Of a stretch of 64,000 bases of DNA, positions 16,761-23,730 are shown piece after piece. Every line of letters begins with the position of its first letter. Position 1 is the first letter of the stretch. Under the pieces are notes generated by a model that saw only the letters and a list, made by a program, of their open reading frames with translations, ran no database searches and was not told the origin of the DNA. The stretch is from Lachnospiraceae bacterium (GTDB lineage Bacteria > Bacillota > Clostridia > Lachnospirales > Lachnospiraceae): NCBI GenBank assembly GCA_024685315.1, contig JAIKVW010000023.1, forward strand, positions 50,977 through 114,976, written 5' to 3'. The translations under genes were made by a program, and so were the position numbers.

Positions 16761-18203
16761 ATGGCTTCTTTTATTGACAATGCAAAGCACAAGGCAGAGC
16801 GTGCGGCTCTCTCGGTAATGGCAGACAAGGTCGTGAAGGACCTTAAGACAAAGGACAAGACAGAACTCTATCTCAAGGGTATCGATCTCGCCGAGAAGAT
16901 GTGGGGCAAGGACTACTCAAAAGAGCAGTATGATCATGCAAGGGCGGTCGTGAGCAATCCCGACAACCGATGGATGAAGGTCCTCAACAGCACCATCGAC
17001 AATGCTGCTCCGAACGTAGCCAAGATGCTGATCATGAACTTCATATTCGAAGCTTTTATCCGCGGGACCAAGATGATCAGGGCGAACCGTGTAAAGTACG
17101 GATGCAACATTCCCTGGCTCATCCTTTTCGATCCTACCTCTGCATGTAACATGCACTGCGTAGGCTGCTGGTCCGGTACCTACGGACGCAAGTACAACCT
17201 GAGCTATGAAGATATGGACAAGATCATCACTGAAGGCAAGGAGCTCGGCGTTTACCTCTACCTGCTTACCGGCGGCGAGCCTACCGTAAGGAAGAAGGAT
17301 ATCCTGAAGCTTGCTGAGAAGCACCGCGACGCATATATCGCAATGTTCACCAACTCGACCCTTATCGACGATGATTTCTGCAAGGAAGTCGTTAGGCTCG
17401 GGAACCTCACCTTCCTTCTTTCCATCGAGGGAACGCCTGATACCAACGATTCCAGGCGCGGAGAAGGACATTACGCAGCGGTCATGAACGCTATGGACCT
17501 CTTCCAGAAATACGGTATCATCTTCGGAACTTCCGTCTGCTACACCAGCCAGAATATCGAAGCTGTTACCTCAGACGAGTTCTTCAACCTCATCGCAAGC
17601 AAGGGCGCAAGGTACGGATTCTATTTCCACTATATGCCGGTTGGAAGCAACGCGGTTCCGTCCCTCATGCCCAGCGTTGAGCAGCGTAAATACATCATCG
17701 ACCGCATCCGCTACATAAGGTCAGATGCCTGCGACGTTCCTTTCTATCCTATGGACTTCCAGAATGACGGAGAGTTCGTAAACGGATGTATCGCCGGAGG
17801 AAGGAACTACTTCCATATCAATTCGGTCGGAGACGCAGAGCCGTGCGTATTTATCCACTATTCGGATTCAAATATCCACGACAAGACCATTCTTGAGATG
17901 CTGCAGAGCCCTCTGTTCATGGCTTATCATGACGGACAGCCGTTCAACAAGAACATGCTCAGGCCCTGCCCGATGCTTGAGAATCCCGAGATCCTTCCGC
18001 AGCTGGTCGCAAAGACCGGGGCGAAGAGCACCAACCTTGAGTCTCCTGAGTCTGCTGAGGAGCTTACCGCAAAGACTATCGAGTACGCAAAGAACTGGGC
18101 TCCGTTCGCTGAGCAGGAGTGGAACAACGGCAAGCATAAGACCCATACCTACAATGTAGAGGCAGAGGAAGAGAAGGCCGCTGAGGCTGCAAAGGCAGAG
18201 TAA
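16761..18203 (+). CDS. Radical SAM protein with a C-terminal SPASM-like region
   Basis: A 480-residue radical S-adenosylmethionine enzyme. The [4Fe-4S] motif is C129-x3-C133-x2-C136 (SACNMHCVGCW), followed by the SAM-contact TGGEP at ~residue 171. Later cysteines (CIAGGRNYFHINSVGDAEPCVFIHY, then RPCPML near ~405) suggest an auxiliary cluster. The N-terminal ~125 residues are helical, with an amphipathic segment before the core. The Glu/Ala/Lys tail is low complexity. Codon use is strongly biased, so it is probably abundant. The family is widespread in Clostridia. Its overall look resembles the lipid-coupling enzymes Tes/Mss, and membrane-spanning lipid synthesis is a testable guess, not a finding. 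It has its own terminator, and a TetR gene follows. Confidence 0.82.
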   Translation: MASFIDNAKHKAERAALSVMADKVVKDLKTKDKTELYLKGIDLAEKMWGKDYSKEQYDHARAVVSNPDNRWMKVLNSTIDNAAPNVAKMLIMNFIFEAFIRGTKMIRANRVKYGCNIPWLILFDPTSACNMHCVGCWSGTYGRKYNLSYEDMDKIITEGKELGVYLYLLTGGEPTVRKKDILKLAEKHRDAYIAMFTNSTLIDDDFCKEVVRLGNLTFLLSIEGTPDTNDSRRGEGHYAAVMNAMDLFQKYGIIFGTSVCYTSQNIEAVTSDEFFNLIASKGARYGFYFHYMPVGSNAVPSLMPSVEQRKYIIDRIRYIRSDACDVPFYPMDFQNDGEFVNGCIAGGRNYFHINSVGDAEPCVFIHYSDSNIHDKTILEMLQSPLFMAYHDGQPFNKNMLRPCPMLENPEILPQLVAKTGAKSTNLESPESAEELTAKTIEYAKNWAPFAEQEWNNGKHKTHTYNVEAEEEKAAEAAKAE

Positions 18204-18219
18204 CAGATAAAGTAATATA

Positions 18220-18256
18220 ACCGGCGCTCCGGATTATCCGGGCGCCGGTTTTTTTG
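18220..18256 (+). terminator. Intrinsic terminator of the radical SAM gene
   Basis: ACCGGCGC (18220-18227) pairs with GCGCCGGT (18242-18249), and an inner CCGGA/TCCGG stem closes on TTA. A run of T's follows to 18256. Confidence 0.92.
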
Positions 18257-18275
18257 GCTTGCTTTTTTCATGCTA

Positions 18276-18313
18276 TTGCTATATTTTAAACTAAGGATAT
18301 TATGGCCTAATAT
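18276..18313 (+). promoter_or_regulatory. Promoter with a palindrome over the -10, before the TetR gene
   Basis: TTGCTA (18276-18281), 16-base spacer, TATTAT (18298-18303). The inverted repeat ATATTA-TGGCC-TAATAT (18297-18313) covers the -10. This position is typical for autoregulation by the TetR-type protein that starts 41 bases further on. Confidence 0.48.
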
Positions 18314-18353
18314 AAGCTGTTTTAATAAATAATGATGGAAAGGAGGGAAAGCT

Positions 18354-18914
18354 TTGGAGCGTAAAAAGAGAATGACCAAGAACCTCATCAGCGACAGCCT
18401 GAAAACGCTCATGAACAAGCGTCCCTTCGATAAGATCACCATCAAGATGATAACTGACGAAGCCGGGGTCATCCGTCCCACTTTCTACAATTATTTCTGC
18501 GATAAGTACGAGGTCCTGGAATGGATCTTCAGCGAGGAGATAATCGAGAGCGTAAAGGAGATGTTCCGCGAGAACATGTACCAGGAGGGCATGAAGCTGC
18601 TCTTTACAAGGATGAAGAATGACAGCGTCTTTTACCGGAAAGCTTTCGCAGTCGAGGGGCAGAACTCCTTTAAGACGATCGTAAAGAAATACCTCACCGA
18701 GGCTTTTGAGGAGGCATTTTCATCGAACGGCCAGTTTGCCGGGGACACAGATTCAGGAGCTGTATCAAGGAAGCTGGCGGCATCATTTTATGCGGTCGCT
18801 CTGGAAGATTTCCTCTACGAGTGGATGTGCGGCGACATGCAGAAATATGACGCGGACGAGATGCTGAATGCGTTCGGTTATCTGATGACGCACAGCTTTA
18901 AAGACTACATGTAG
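18354..18914 (+). CDS. TetR/AcrR-family transcriptional regulator
   Basis: A 186-residue regulator. The N-terminal helix-turn-helix spans residues ~8-55 (SLKTLMNKRPFDKITIKMITDEAGVIRPTFYNYFCDKYEVLEWIF), the pattern of the DhaS/TetR_C group. The C-terminal ~130 residues are a helical ligand/dimer domain with no recognisable motif. The start is TTG at 18354, fixed by AGGAGG (18341-18346) seven bases upstream. It is expressed apart from the radical SAM gene because a terminator lies between. It may control that gene, itself through the palindrome at 18297, or the thiolase-like gene that follows 20 bases after its stop. The effector is unknown. Confidence 0.87.
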   Translation: MERKKRMTKNLISDSLKTLMNKRPFDKITIKMITDEAGVIRPTFYNYFCDKYEVLEWIFSEEIIESVKEMFRENMYQEGMKLLFTRMKNDSVFYRKAFAVEGQNSFKTIVKKYLTEAFEEAFSSNGQFAGDTDSGAVSRKLAASFYAVALEDFLYEWMCGDMQKYDADEMLNAFGYLMTHSFKDYM

Positions 18915-18934
18915 GAGTCTGATGTGACGAAGGC

Positions 18935-20068
18935 ATGGAAAATATTGAGATAAGTATTGAAGAGCTGACGGATATCCCGGAAAAGGCCAGGATCCTGATC
19001 GATGTCAGGAGCGGGGTCTCGTTTGAATACGGAACGATACTCGGAGCAGTTCAGATGCCGGATCTCATGCAGAGGTCGGCTTCCGGAGAGCTGCCCAGGG
19101 AAGAGCGGTATATACTGTTCTGCATGCATGGCAGGGAAAGCTGTCTGATGGCGGAGACCCTGAGAGAGAGGGGCTATAATGCAAGGTCCCTCGAGGGCGG
19201 ATATGCGGGATGGCTCGCGAAATGCTATTTCACCGCCGACAGACATGAGGAGATAGAAGACGGGATCCGCAAGAACCGGAGATGGCACTCGAAGCTTTTC
19301 AGCAGATTTGCGAAGGCTGTGAGGACATATGAGCTTATCCAGGAAGGTGACAGGATCGCAGTATGTATTTCCGGCGGAAAGGATTCAATGCTCATGGCCA
19401 AACTTTTCCAGGAGCTGCAGCGCCACCGCAGGATCTGCTTTGAGACCGTATTTCTGGTGATGGACCCCGGCTACAATGAGCTTAACCGCATGCTTATCGA
19501 GCAGAACGCCCGGATGCTTGGAGTGTCGGTTGAGATCTTTGAGACCGGGATCTTTGACGCGGTGGACACTGTGGAAAAGTCTCCCTGCTACCTCTGCGCG
19601 AGGATGAGGCGGGGACACCTCTACAGCAAGGCAAAAGAGCTTGGCTGCAATAAGATCGCCCTCGGGCACCATTACGATGACGTGATCGAGACGACCTTGA
19701 TGGGAATGCTTTGGGGAGGGCAGATCCAGGGAATGATGCCGAAGCTCCACAGCACCAATTTCGAAGGCATGGAGCTCATCAGGCCGATGTTCTTCATCCG
19801 GGAAGACGACATCAAGGCCTGGCGGGACGAGTACGGGCTGCACTTCATACAGTGCGCCTGCCATTTCACAGATACCTGCAGCTCCTGCAGGATCGACGGG
19901 ACTTCGGTATCCAAGAGGATGGAGACTAAACTCCTGATCAAGGAGCTCCACAAGACGAATCCCACGGTCGAGCAGAACATAATGAGCAGCATCAGCAATG
20001 TCTCTCTGAACCAGGTGATAGCCTACAAGAAGGACGGGAGAGTCCACAGTTTCCTGGACGAATATTAG
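18935..20068 (+). CDS. Rhodanese domain fused to a TtcA-like PP-loop sulfurtransferase
   Basis: A 377-residue two-domain protein. Residues 1-~100 are a rhodanese domain with the active-site loop CMHGRES (Cys63), which would carry a persulfide. Residues ~125-377 are a TtcA/TilS-type ATP pyrophosphatase with the PP-loop SGGKDS (146-151), followed by C218-x2-C221 (CYLCARMRRG) as in the tRNA 2-thiocytidine enzymes that bind an iron-sulfur cluster. A second Cys-rich stretch (CACHFTDTCSSC) lies near residue 310. The fusion suggests that sulfur is handed from the rhodanese directly to the thiolation domain. The substrate is probably tRNA but is not proven. It follows the TetR gene by 20 bases and ends in a strong bidirectional terminator. 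Confidence 0.85.
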   Translation: MENIEISIEELTDIPEKARILIDVRSGVSFEYGTILGAVQMPDLMQRSASGELPREERYILFCMHGRESCLMAETLRERGYNARSLEGGYAGWLAKCYFTADRHEEIEDGIRKNRRWHSKLFSRFAKAVRTYELIQEGDRIAVCISGGKDSMLMAKLFQELQRHRRICFETVFLVMDPGYNELNRMLIEQNARMLGVSVEIFETGIFDAVDTVEKSPCYLCARMRRGHLYSKAKELGCNKIALGHHYDDVIETTLMGMLWGGQIQGMMPKLHSTNFEGMELIRPMFFIREDDIKAWRDEYGLHFIQCACHFTDTCSSCRIDGTSVSKRMETKLLIKELHKTNPTVEQNIMSSISNVSLNQVIAYKKDGRVHSFLDEY

Positions 20069-20070
20069 AA

Positions 20071-20113
20071 ACATAAGGAAAGAAGCCGGCGGCGCCGGCT
20101 TCTTTCCTTATGT
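20071..20113. terminator. Bidirectional terminator between the TtcA-like gene and tyrA
   Basis: A perfect 20-bp inverted repeat (arms 20071-20090 and 20094-20113) with a three-base GGC loop and a G+C-rich tip. The arms are purine/pyrimidine rich at their bases (AAGGAAAG / CTTTCCTT). It separates two convergent genes and should stop both, although the T tract is interrupted by C on each side. Confidence 0.8.
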
Positions 20114-20130
20114 GGTATTATTCAGACAGG

Positions 20131-21234
20131 TCAATCTCTGCGGTGCACGGTATACCCAAATTTTTCAAGTATATCCGAAGCCTTTAAAACGCTGCCGGCT
20201 TCGTAGAATTCGACCCTCAGCACGCCGTCCTCGAATTCGCGGTTATGCACGATGGCGATGTTCCGGATGCTGATATTGTTCATTGCCAGGATGACCGCAA
20301 CGTTAGCGATAGCGCCGGATTCGTCGGCAATGTCCAGATAAACTTCATAGACCGGGGCGATCCCTGCGCCTTTCCCGGCAGTCGGCATGTCGTCGCGGTA
20401 ATCCTTGGCGGAGCTGAAGAATTCCCGGAGGAACTCACCGTCGCCTCTCTCTATTGCGCTGTACGCCGTGTCGATGGTCTCCCTGTATTTGTCAATGACT
20501 GAAAGCAGAGGCTCCCTGTTCTCAAGGCAAATGGATTCCCACATGGCGGGAGAGGAGGAAGCAATCCTCGTGATGTCCTTGAATCCTCCGGCGGCGAGCG
20601 CCCTCATTATGCCTTCGTCGCCGTCTGCTTCTTTTACGAAATTCACCAGGGAGTAGGCGATCACGTGAGGCAGGTGGCTGATCGATGCGGTCGCGCGGTC
20701 GTGTTTCCTGGGATCAAGCACCACCGGGATCGCGCCTGTCTTTTTGACAAGTTCCTTCATGAAAGCGGCCTTTTCCGAAGGGGTCTTTTCAGAAGGCGTT
20801 ATAATATAGTAGGCATTTTCCAGCAGGAGGTCTGAGGCGCTTGCGTAGCCGGTCCTTTCGGATCCTGCCATGGGATGCCCTCCGATAAAGCACTCCTCCA
20901 TACCGAGGCGCTCAGCTTCCTCATAAATGCCGGTCTTCACGCTCCCCACGTCGGTAATGATGCATCCGGGTTTTATTATGCCCTTAAGCACAGGGAGCAT
21001 TGCGATATTTTCCGTCACCGGCATGCAGAGGAAAATGACGTCGCAGTCGGAGAATGAAGCGTCGACCTTGTCGCAGGCATGATCGACCGTGCCGTCCTGC
21101 ATCGCGAGCACGAGGCTTTCCTTCGAGCGGTTGTATGCCGTGATCCTCACGGAAGGCATGGATTTTCTGAGGGATCTGGCTATTGAGCCGCCGATAAGGC
21201 CGAGCCCGATGAAGCCAAGTGAAAGTTCCTGCAT
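20131..21234 (-). CDS. tyrA: Prephenate dehydrogenase with C-terminal ACT domain
   Basis: Oxidatively decarboxylates prephenate to 4-hydroxyphenylpyruvate with NAD+ in tyrosine synthesis. The Rossmann motif GFIGLGLIGGSIA starts at residue ~6. GGHPMAGSE is at ~120, and the helical C-terminal part follows. The last ~75 residues are an ACT domain (VYEVYLDIADESGAIANVAV), which in this family gives feedback inhibition by tyrosine. I place the start at 21234 because AAGGAG lies just before this ATG and the Rossmann fold then begins at residue 6; an upstream in-frame ATG would add 36 unlikely residues. The length is 367. It is divergent from the EF-G-like gene, and no other aromatic-pathway gene is adjacent. 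Confidence 0.95.
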   Translation of the reverse strand: MQELSLGFIGLGLIGGSIARSLRKSMPSVRITAYNRSKESLVLAMQDGTVDHACDKVDASFSDCDVIFLCMPVTENIAMLPVLKGIIKPGCIITDVGSVKTGIYEEAERLGMEECFIGGHPMAGSERTGYASASDLLLENAYYIITPSEKTPSEKAAFMKELVKKTGAIPVVLDPRKHDRATASISHLPHVIAYSLVNFVKEADGDEGIMRALAAGGFKDITRIASSSPAMWESICLENREPLLSVIDKYRETIDTAYSAIERGDGEFLREFFSSAKDYRDDMPTAGKGAGIAPVYEVYLDIADESGAIANVAVILAMNNISIRNIAIVHNREFEDGVLRVEFYEAGSVLKASDILEKFGYTVHRRD

Positions 21235-21323
21235 TATTGTCTCCTTAAGGTATGATTCCTGAAAAAAATGCTTTTCTTTTCCTATATCTTTACCATATTT
21301 TTGTGCAATAGGCAATAAAACTC

Positions 21324-21352
21324 TTGAAGATAGAGGGAACATTTAGTAAAAT
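21324..21352 (+). promoter_or_regulatory. Predicted promoter of the EF-G-like gene
   Basis: TTGAAG (21324-21329), 17-base spacer, TAAAAT (21347-21352). Transcription would begin near 21359. That excludes an in-frame ATG at 21358 as the start and supports 21436. Confidence 0.6.
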
Positions 21353-21435
21353 GAAATGTGGGTTTCATGACCCGGCTTAATAAAGCTTCCGGTTCAGGAG
21401 CTTTTACAAATAAAATTTACATTGGAGGGCTGAAC

Positions 21436-23541
21436 ATGAAGGTTTACAAGACACAGGACATTCGCAATATCGCGATCCTCGGCCACGGCGGCAGCGGTAA
21501 GACCACGGTAGTAGAGGCAATGGCGAATGTGACGGGTATTACTTCCCGTATGGGAAAAGTCGCAGATGGCAATACCATAAGCGACTATGACAAGGAGGAG
21601 ATCAAGAGGAAGATCTCGATCAGCACCTCCGTAGTACCCGTAGAGTGGAATTTCTGGAAGATCAACCTTCTGGACACTCCCGGATATATGGATTTCACAG
21701 GCGAAGTCGAAGAGGCGCTTTCTGTAGCTGACGGCGCCATCATCGTCGTTTCCGGCAAGGCAGGCGTCGAAGCCGGCACCGAGAGGGCATGGGAGCTTTG
21801 CGAGAAGTTCGGAGTTCCGAGGCTTTTCTTCGTCACAGGAATCGACGATGCAAATGCTGATTATTTCAGTATCATTAATGATCTCCGCGACCGCTACGGC
21901 AAGAAGATCGCTCCTTTCCACCTTCCGGTCAAGGAAGACGGCAAGTTCATCGGCTACGTTAACGTAGTCAAGATGATGGGCCGCAAGGCTACCGCTGACG
22001 GCAATAAGTTCCAGGACTGCGATATTGACAGCCTGGGCCTTAGCGCATTGCTTGCGGAAGAGCTTGAATCCTGCAGAGAGGAACTCCTTGAAGCAGTTGC
22101 CGAGTCCAGCGAAGAGCTCATGGAGAAGTATTTCGAGGGTGAAGAGTTCACCCTTGACGAGATCATCGACGCGCTCCGCGTAAGCGTTAACGACGGCACG
22201 GTAGTTCCCGTTCAGTGCGGTTCCGGCCTTCTTAATATCAGCATCGCGAACCTGCTCCAGTCATGCGTTGAGTTCCTTCCTTCACCTATCCGCGACAGCG
22301 TGAAGATGATCGGCAGGGATCCCCGCACCGGCATCGAGCACAATGTTGATTATGACGGCAGGCGTCCTTTCTCCGCATATGTCTGGAAGACCATCGTGGA
22401 CCCGTTCATCGGCCGTTATTCGCTTGTAAAGGTCTGCTCCGGCTCGCTTAAGACCGACACGACCATCTACAACTACGAGAGAGATACAGAAGAGAAGATC
22501 AGCAGGCTCTACCTCCTCAGAGGCAAGGAAGCCATCGAGACCACCGAGATCAACGCAGGCGACATCGGCGCTATCGCAAAGCTCTCCAACACCGAGACCG
22601 GCGACACCCTGTCCCTTAAGAGCGATCCGATCGTATTTGACAAGGCTGAGATCAGCGTTCCTTACACCTACAAGAGGTATGACGCTAAGAATAAGGCCGA
22701 TATCGATAAGATCTCCCAGGGCCTCCAGAAGATGATGGAAGAGGACCTTACCCTCAGGAGCGTAAACGACAAAGAGAACCGCCAGCTTCTTCTCTACGGA
22801 ATGGGCGACCAGCATCTGGACGTTGTTGCAAGCAAGCTCCTTGCAAAATACAAGGTCGAGATCGAGCTCTCCAAGCCGCGCGTACCTTACCGCGAGACTA
22901 TCCGCAAGAAGGTTGACGTCCGCGAGAAATACAAGAAGCAGTCCGGCGGACACGGCCAGTACGGCGATGTCGCTATGGAATTCGAGCCTTCAGGCGATCT
23001 CGAGACACCTTATGTATTCGAGGAGAGAGTCGTAGGCGGAGCGGTTCCGAAGAACTACTTCCCTGCAGTTGAGAAGGGTATCGCTGAATCCGTTACCAAG
23101 GGCCCGCTCGCAGGATATCCTGTAGTAGGCGTTAAGGCAACTCTTTTCGACGGATCTTACCATCCGGTAGATTCCTCCGAAATGGCGTTCAAGACGGCTG
23201 CCCGCCAGGCATTCAAGTCTGCCTTCGTGAAGGCCTACCCTGCGCTTCTCGAGCCCATCGCTTCCCTTAAGGTCCTTGTTCCGGATGCATACACCGGCGA
23301 CGTTATGGGCGACCTTAACAAGAGGCGCGGACGCGTGCTCGGAATGAATCCTGCAGGCGGCGGTAAGACCGAGATCATAGCTGACATCCCGATCGCAAGC
23401 CTTTACGGATATTCGACCGACCTTCGTTCCATGACTGGTGGCCGCGGACATTATGAGTATGAGTTCGACCGCTATGAGTTCGCTCCGAGCGATGTTCAGG
23501 AACAGGTAATGGCAGAGAACGCAGCGGAAGAAGACGAGTAA
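21436..23541 (+). CDS. Elongation factor G-like GTPase (EF-G2 type)
   Basis: A 701-residue translational GTPase of the EF-G-like class that Clostridia carry besides canonical fusA. P-loop GHGGSGKT (residues 16-23), DTPG (80-83), the EF-G domain IV block (SGGHGQYGDVAMEFEP, VVGGAVPKNYFPAVEKGI) and domain V (SLKVLVPDAYTGDVMGDLNKRRGRVLGM) are all intact. The guanine-recognition NKxD element is replaced by TGID (134-137), so nucleotide specificity may be relaxed. I start at 21436, where GGAGGG lies ~7 bases upstream. Codon use shows high expression. Its role, whether ribosome recycling, rescue or a backup translocase, is unknown. leuS follows after 189 bases containing two hairpins. Confidence 0.9.
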   Translation: MKVYKTQDIRNIAILGHGGSGKTTVVEAMANVTGITSRMGKVADGNTISDYDKEEIKRKISISTSVVPVEWNFWKINLLDTPGYMDFTGEVEEALSVADGAIIVVSGKAGVEAGTERAWELCEKFGVPRLFFVTGIDDANADYFSIINDLRDRYGKKIAPFHLPVKEDGKFIGYVNVVKMMGRKATADGNKFQDCDIDSLGLSALLAEELESCREELLEAVAESSEELMEKYFEGEEFTLDEIIDALRVSVNDGTVVPVQCGSGLLNISIANLLQSCVEFLPSPIRDSVKMIGRDPRTGIEHNVDYDGRRPFSAYVWKTIVDPFIGRYSLVKVCSGSLKTDTTIYNYERDTEEKISRLYLLRGKEAIETTEINAGDIGAIAKLSNTETGDTLSLKSDPIVFDKAEISVPYTYKRYDAKNKADIDKISQGLQKMMEEDLTLRSVNDKENRQLLLYGMGDQHLDVVASKLLAKYKVEIELSKPRVPYRETIRKKVDVREKYKKQSGGHGQYGDVAMEFEPSGDLETPYVFEERVVGGAVPKNYFPAVEKGIAESVTKGPLAGYPVVGVKATLFDGSYHPVDSSEMAFKTAARQAFKSAFVKAYPALLEPIASLKVLVPDAYTGDVMGDLNKRRGRVLGMNPAGGGKTEIIADIPIASLYGYSTDLRSMTGGRGHYEYEFDRYEFAPSDVQEQVMAENAAEEDE

Positions 23542-23547
23542 TATATA

Positions 23548-23647
23548 AAAGAGGCGGCGTCCTGACCGGTCCGCCGTATGAGAATGCTGGTACAGCAGTA
23601 ACTTTTACGCACGATAAAAGGTCTGCCGCGGCGATGCGGCAGACCTT
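23548..23647. other. Two hairpins between the EF-G-like gene and leuS
   Basis: A first stem pairs GGCGG (near 23548) with CCGCC (near 23572). The second is a perfect 12-bp stem, AAGGTCTGCCGC (23618-23629) with GCGGCAGACCTT (23636-23647). It is preceded by AAAA, giving a T-run only on the minus strand. Downstream, GCACCG (23666-23671) can pair with CGGTGC (23705-23710), close to the leuS ribosome site. Weak termination or a leader for leuS is possible. The T-box consensus is absent. Confidence 0.45.
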
Positions 23648-23730
23648 AATTCTATAATAAAGAGGCACCGTTTACAGCGGCCATGCGGGTCCGGAATATG
23701 AGGCGGTGCACGAGAAAGGTGGTAGCTTTA

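Noticed and set aside
23542..23730. A T-box leader before leuS
   Set aside because: The T-box sequence (GGTGGNACCGCG type) and a Leu specifier hairpin are not visible; AGGTGG near 23717 is the ribosome site.
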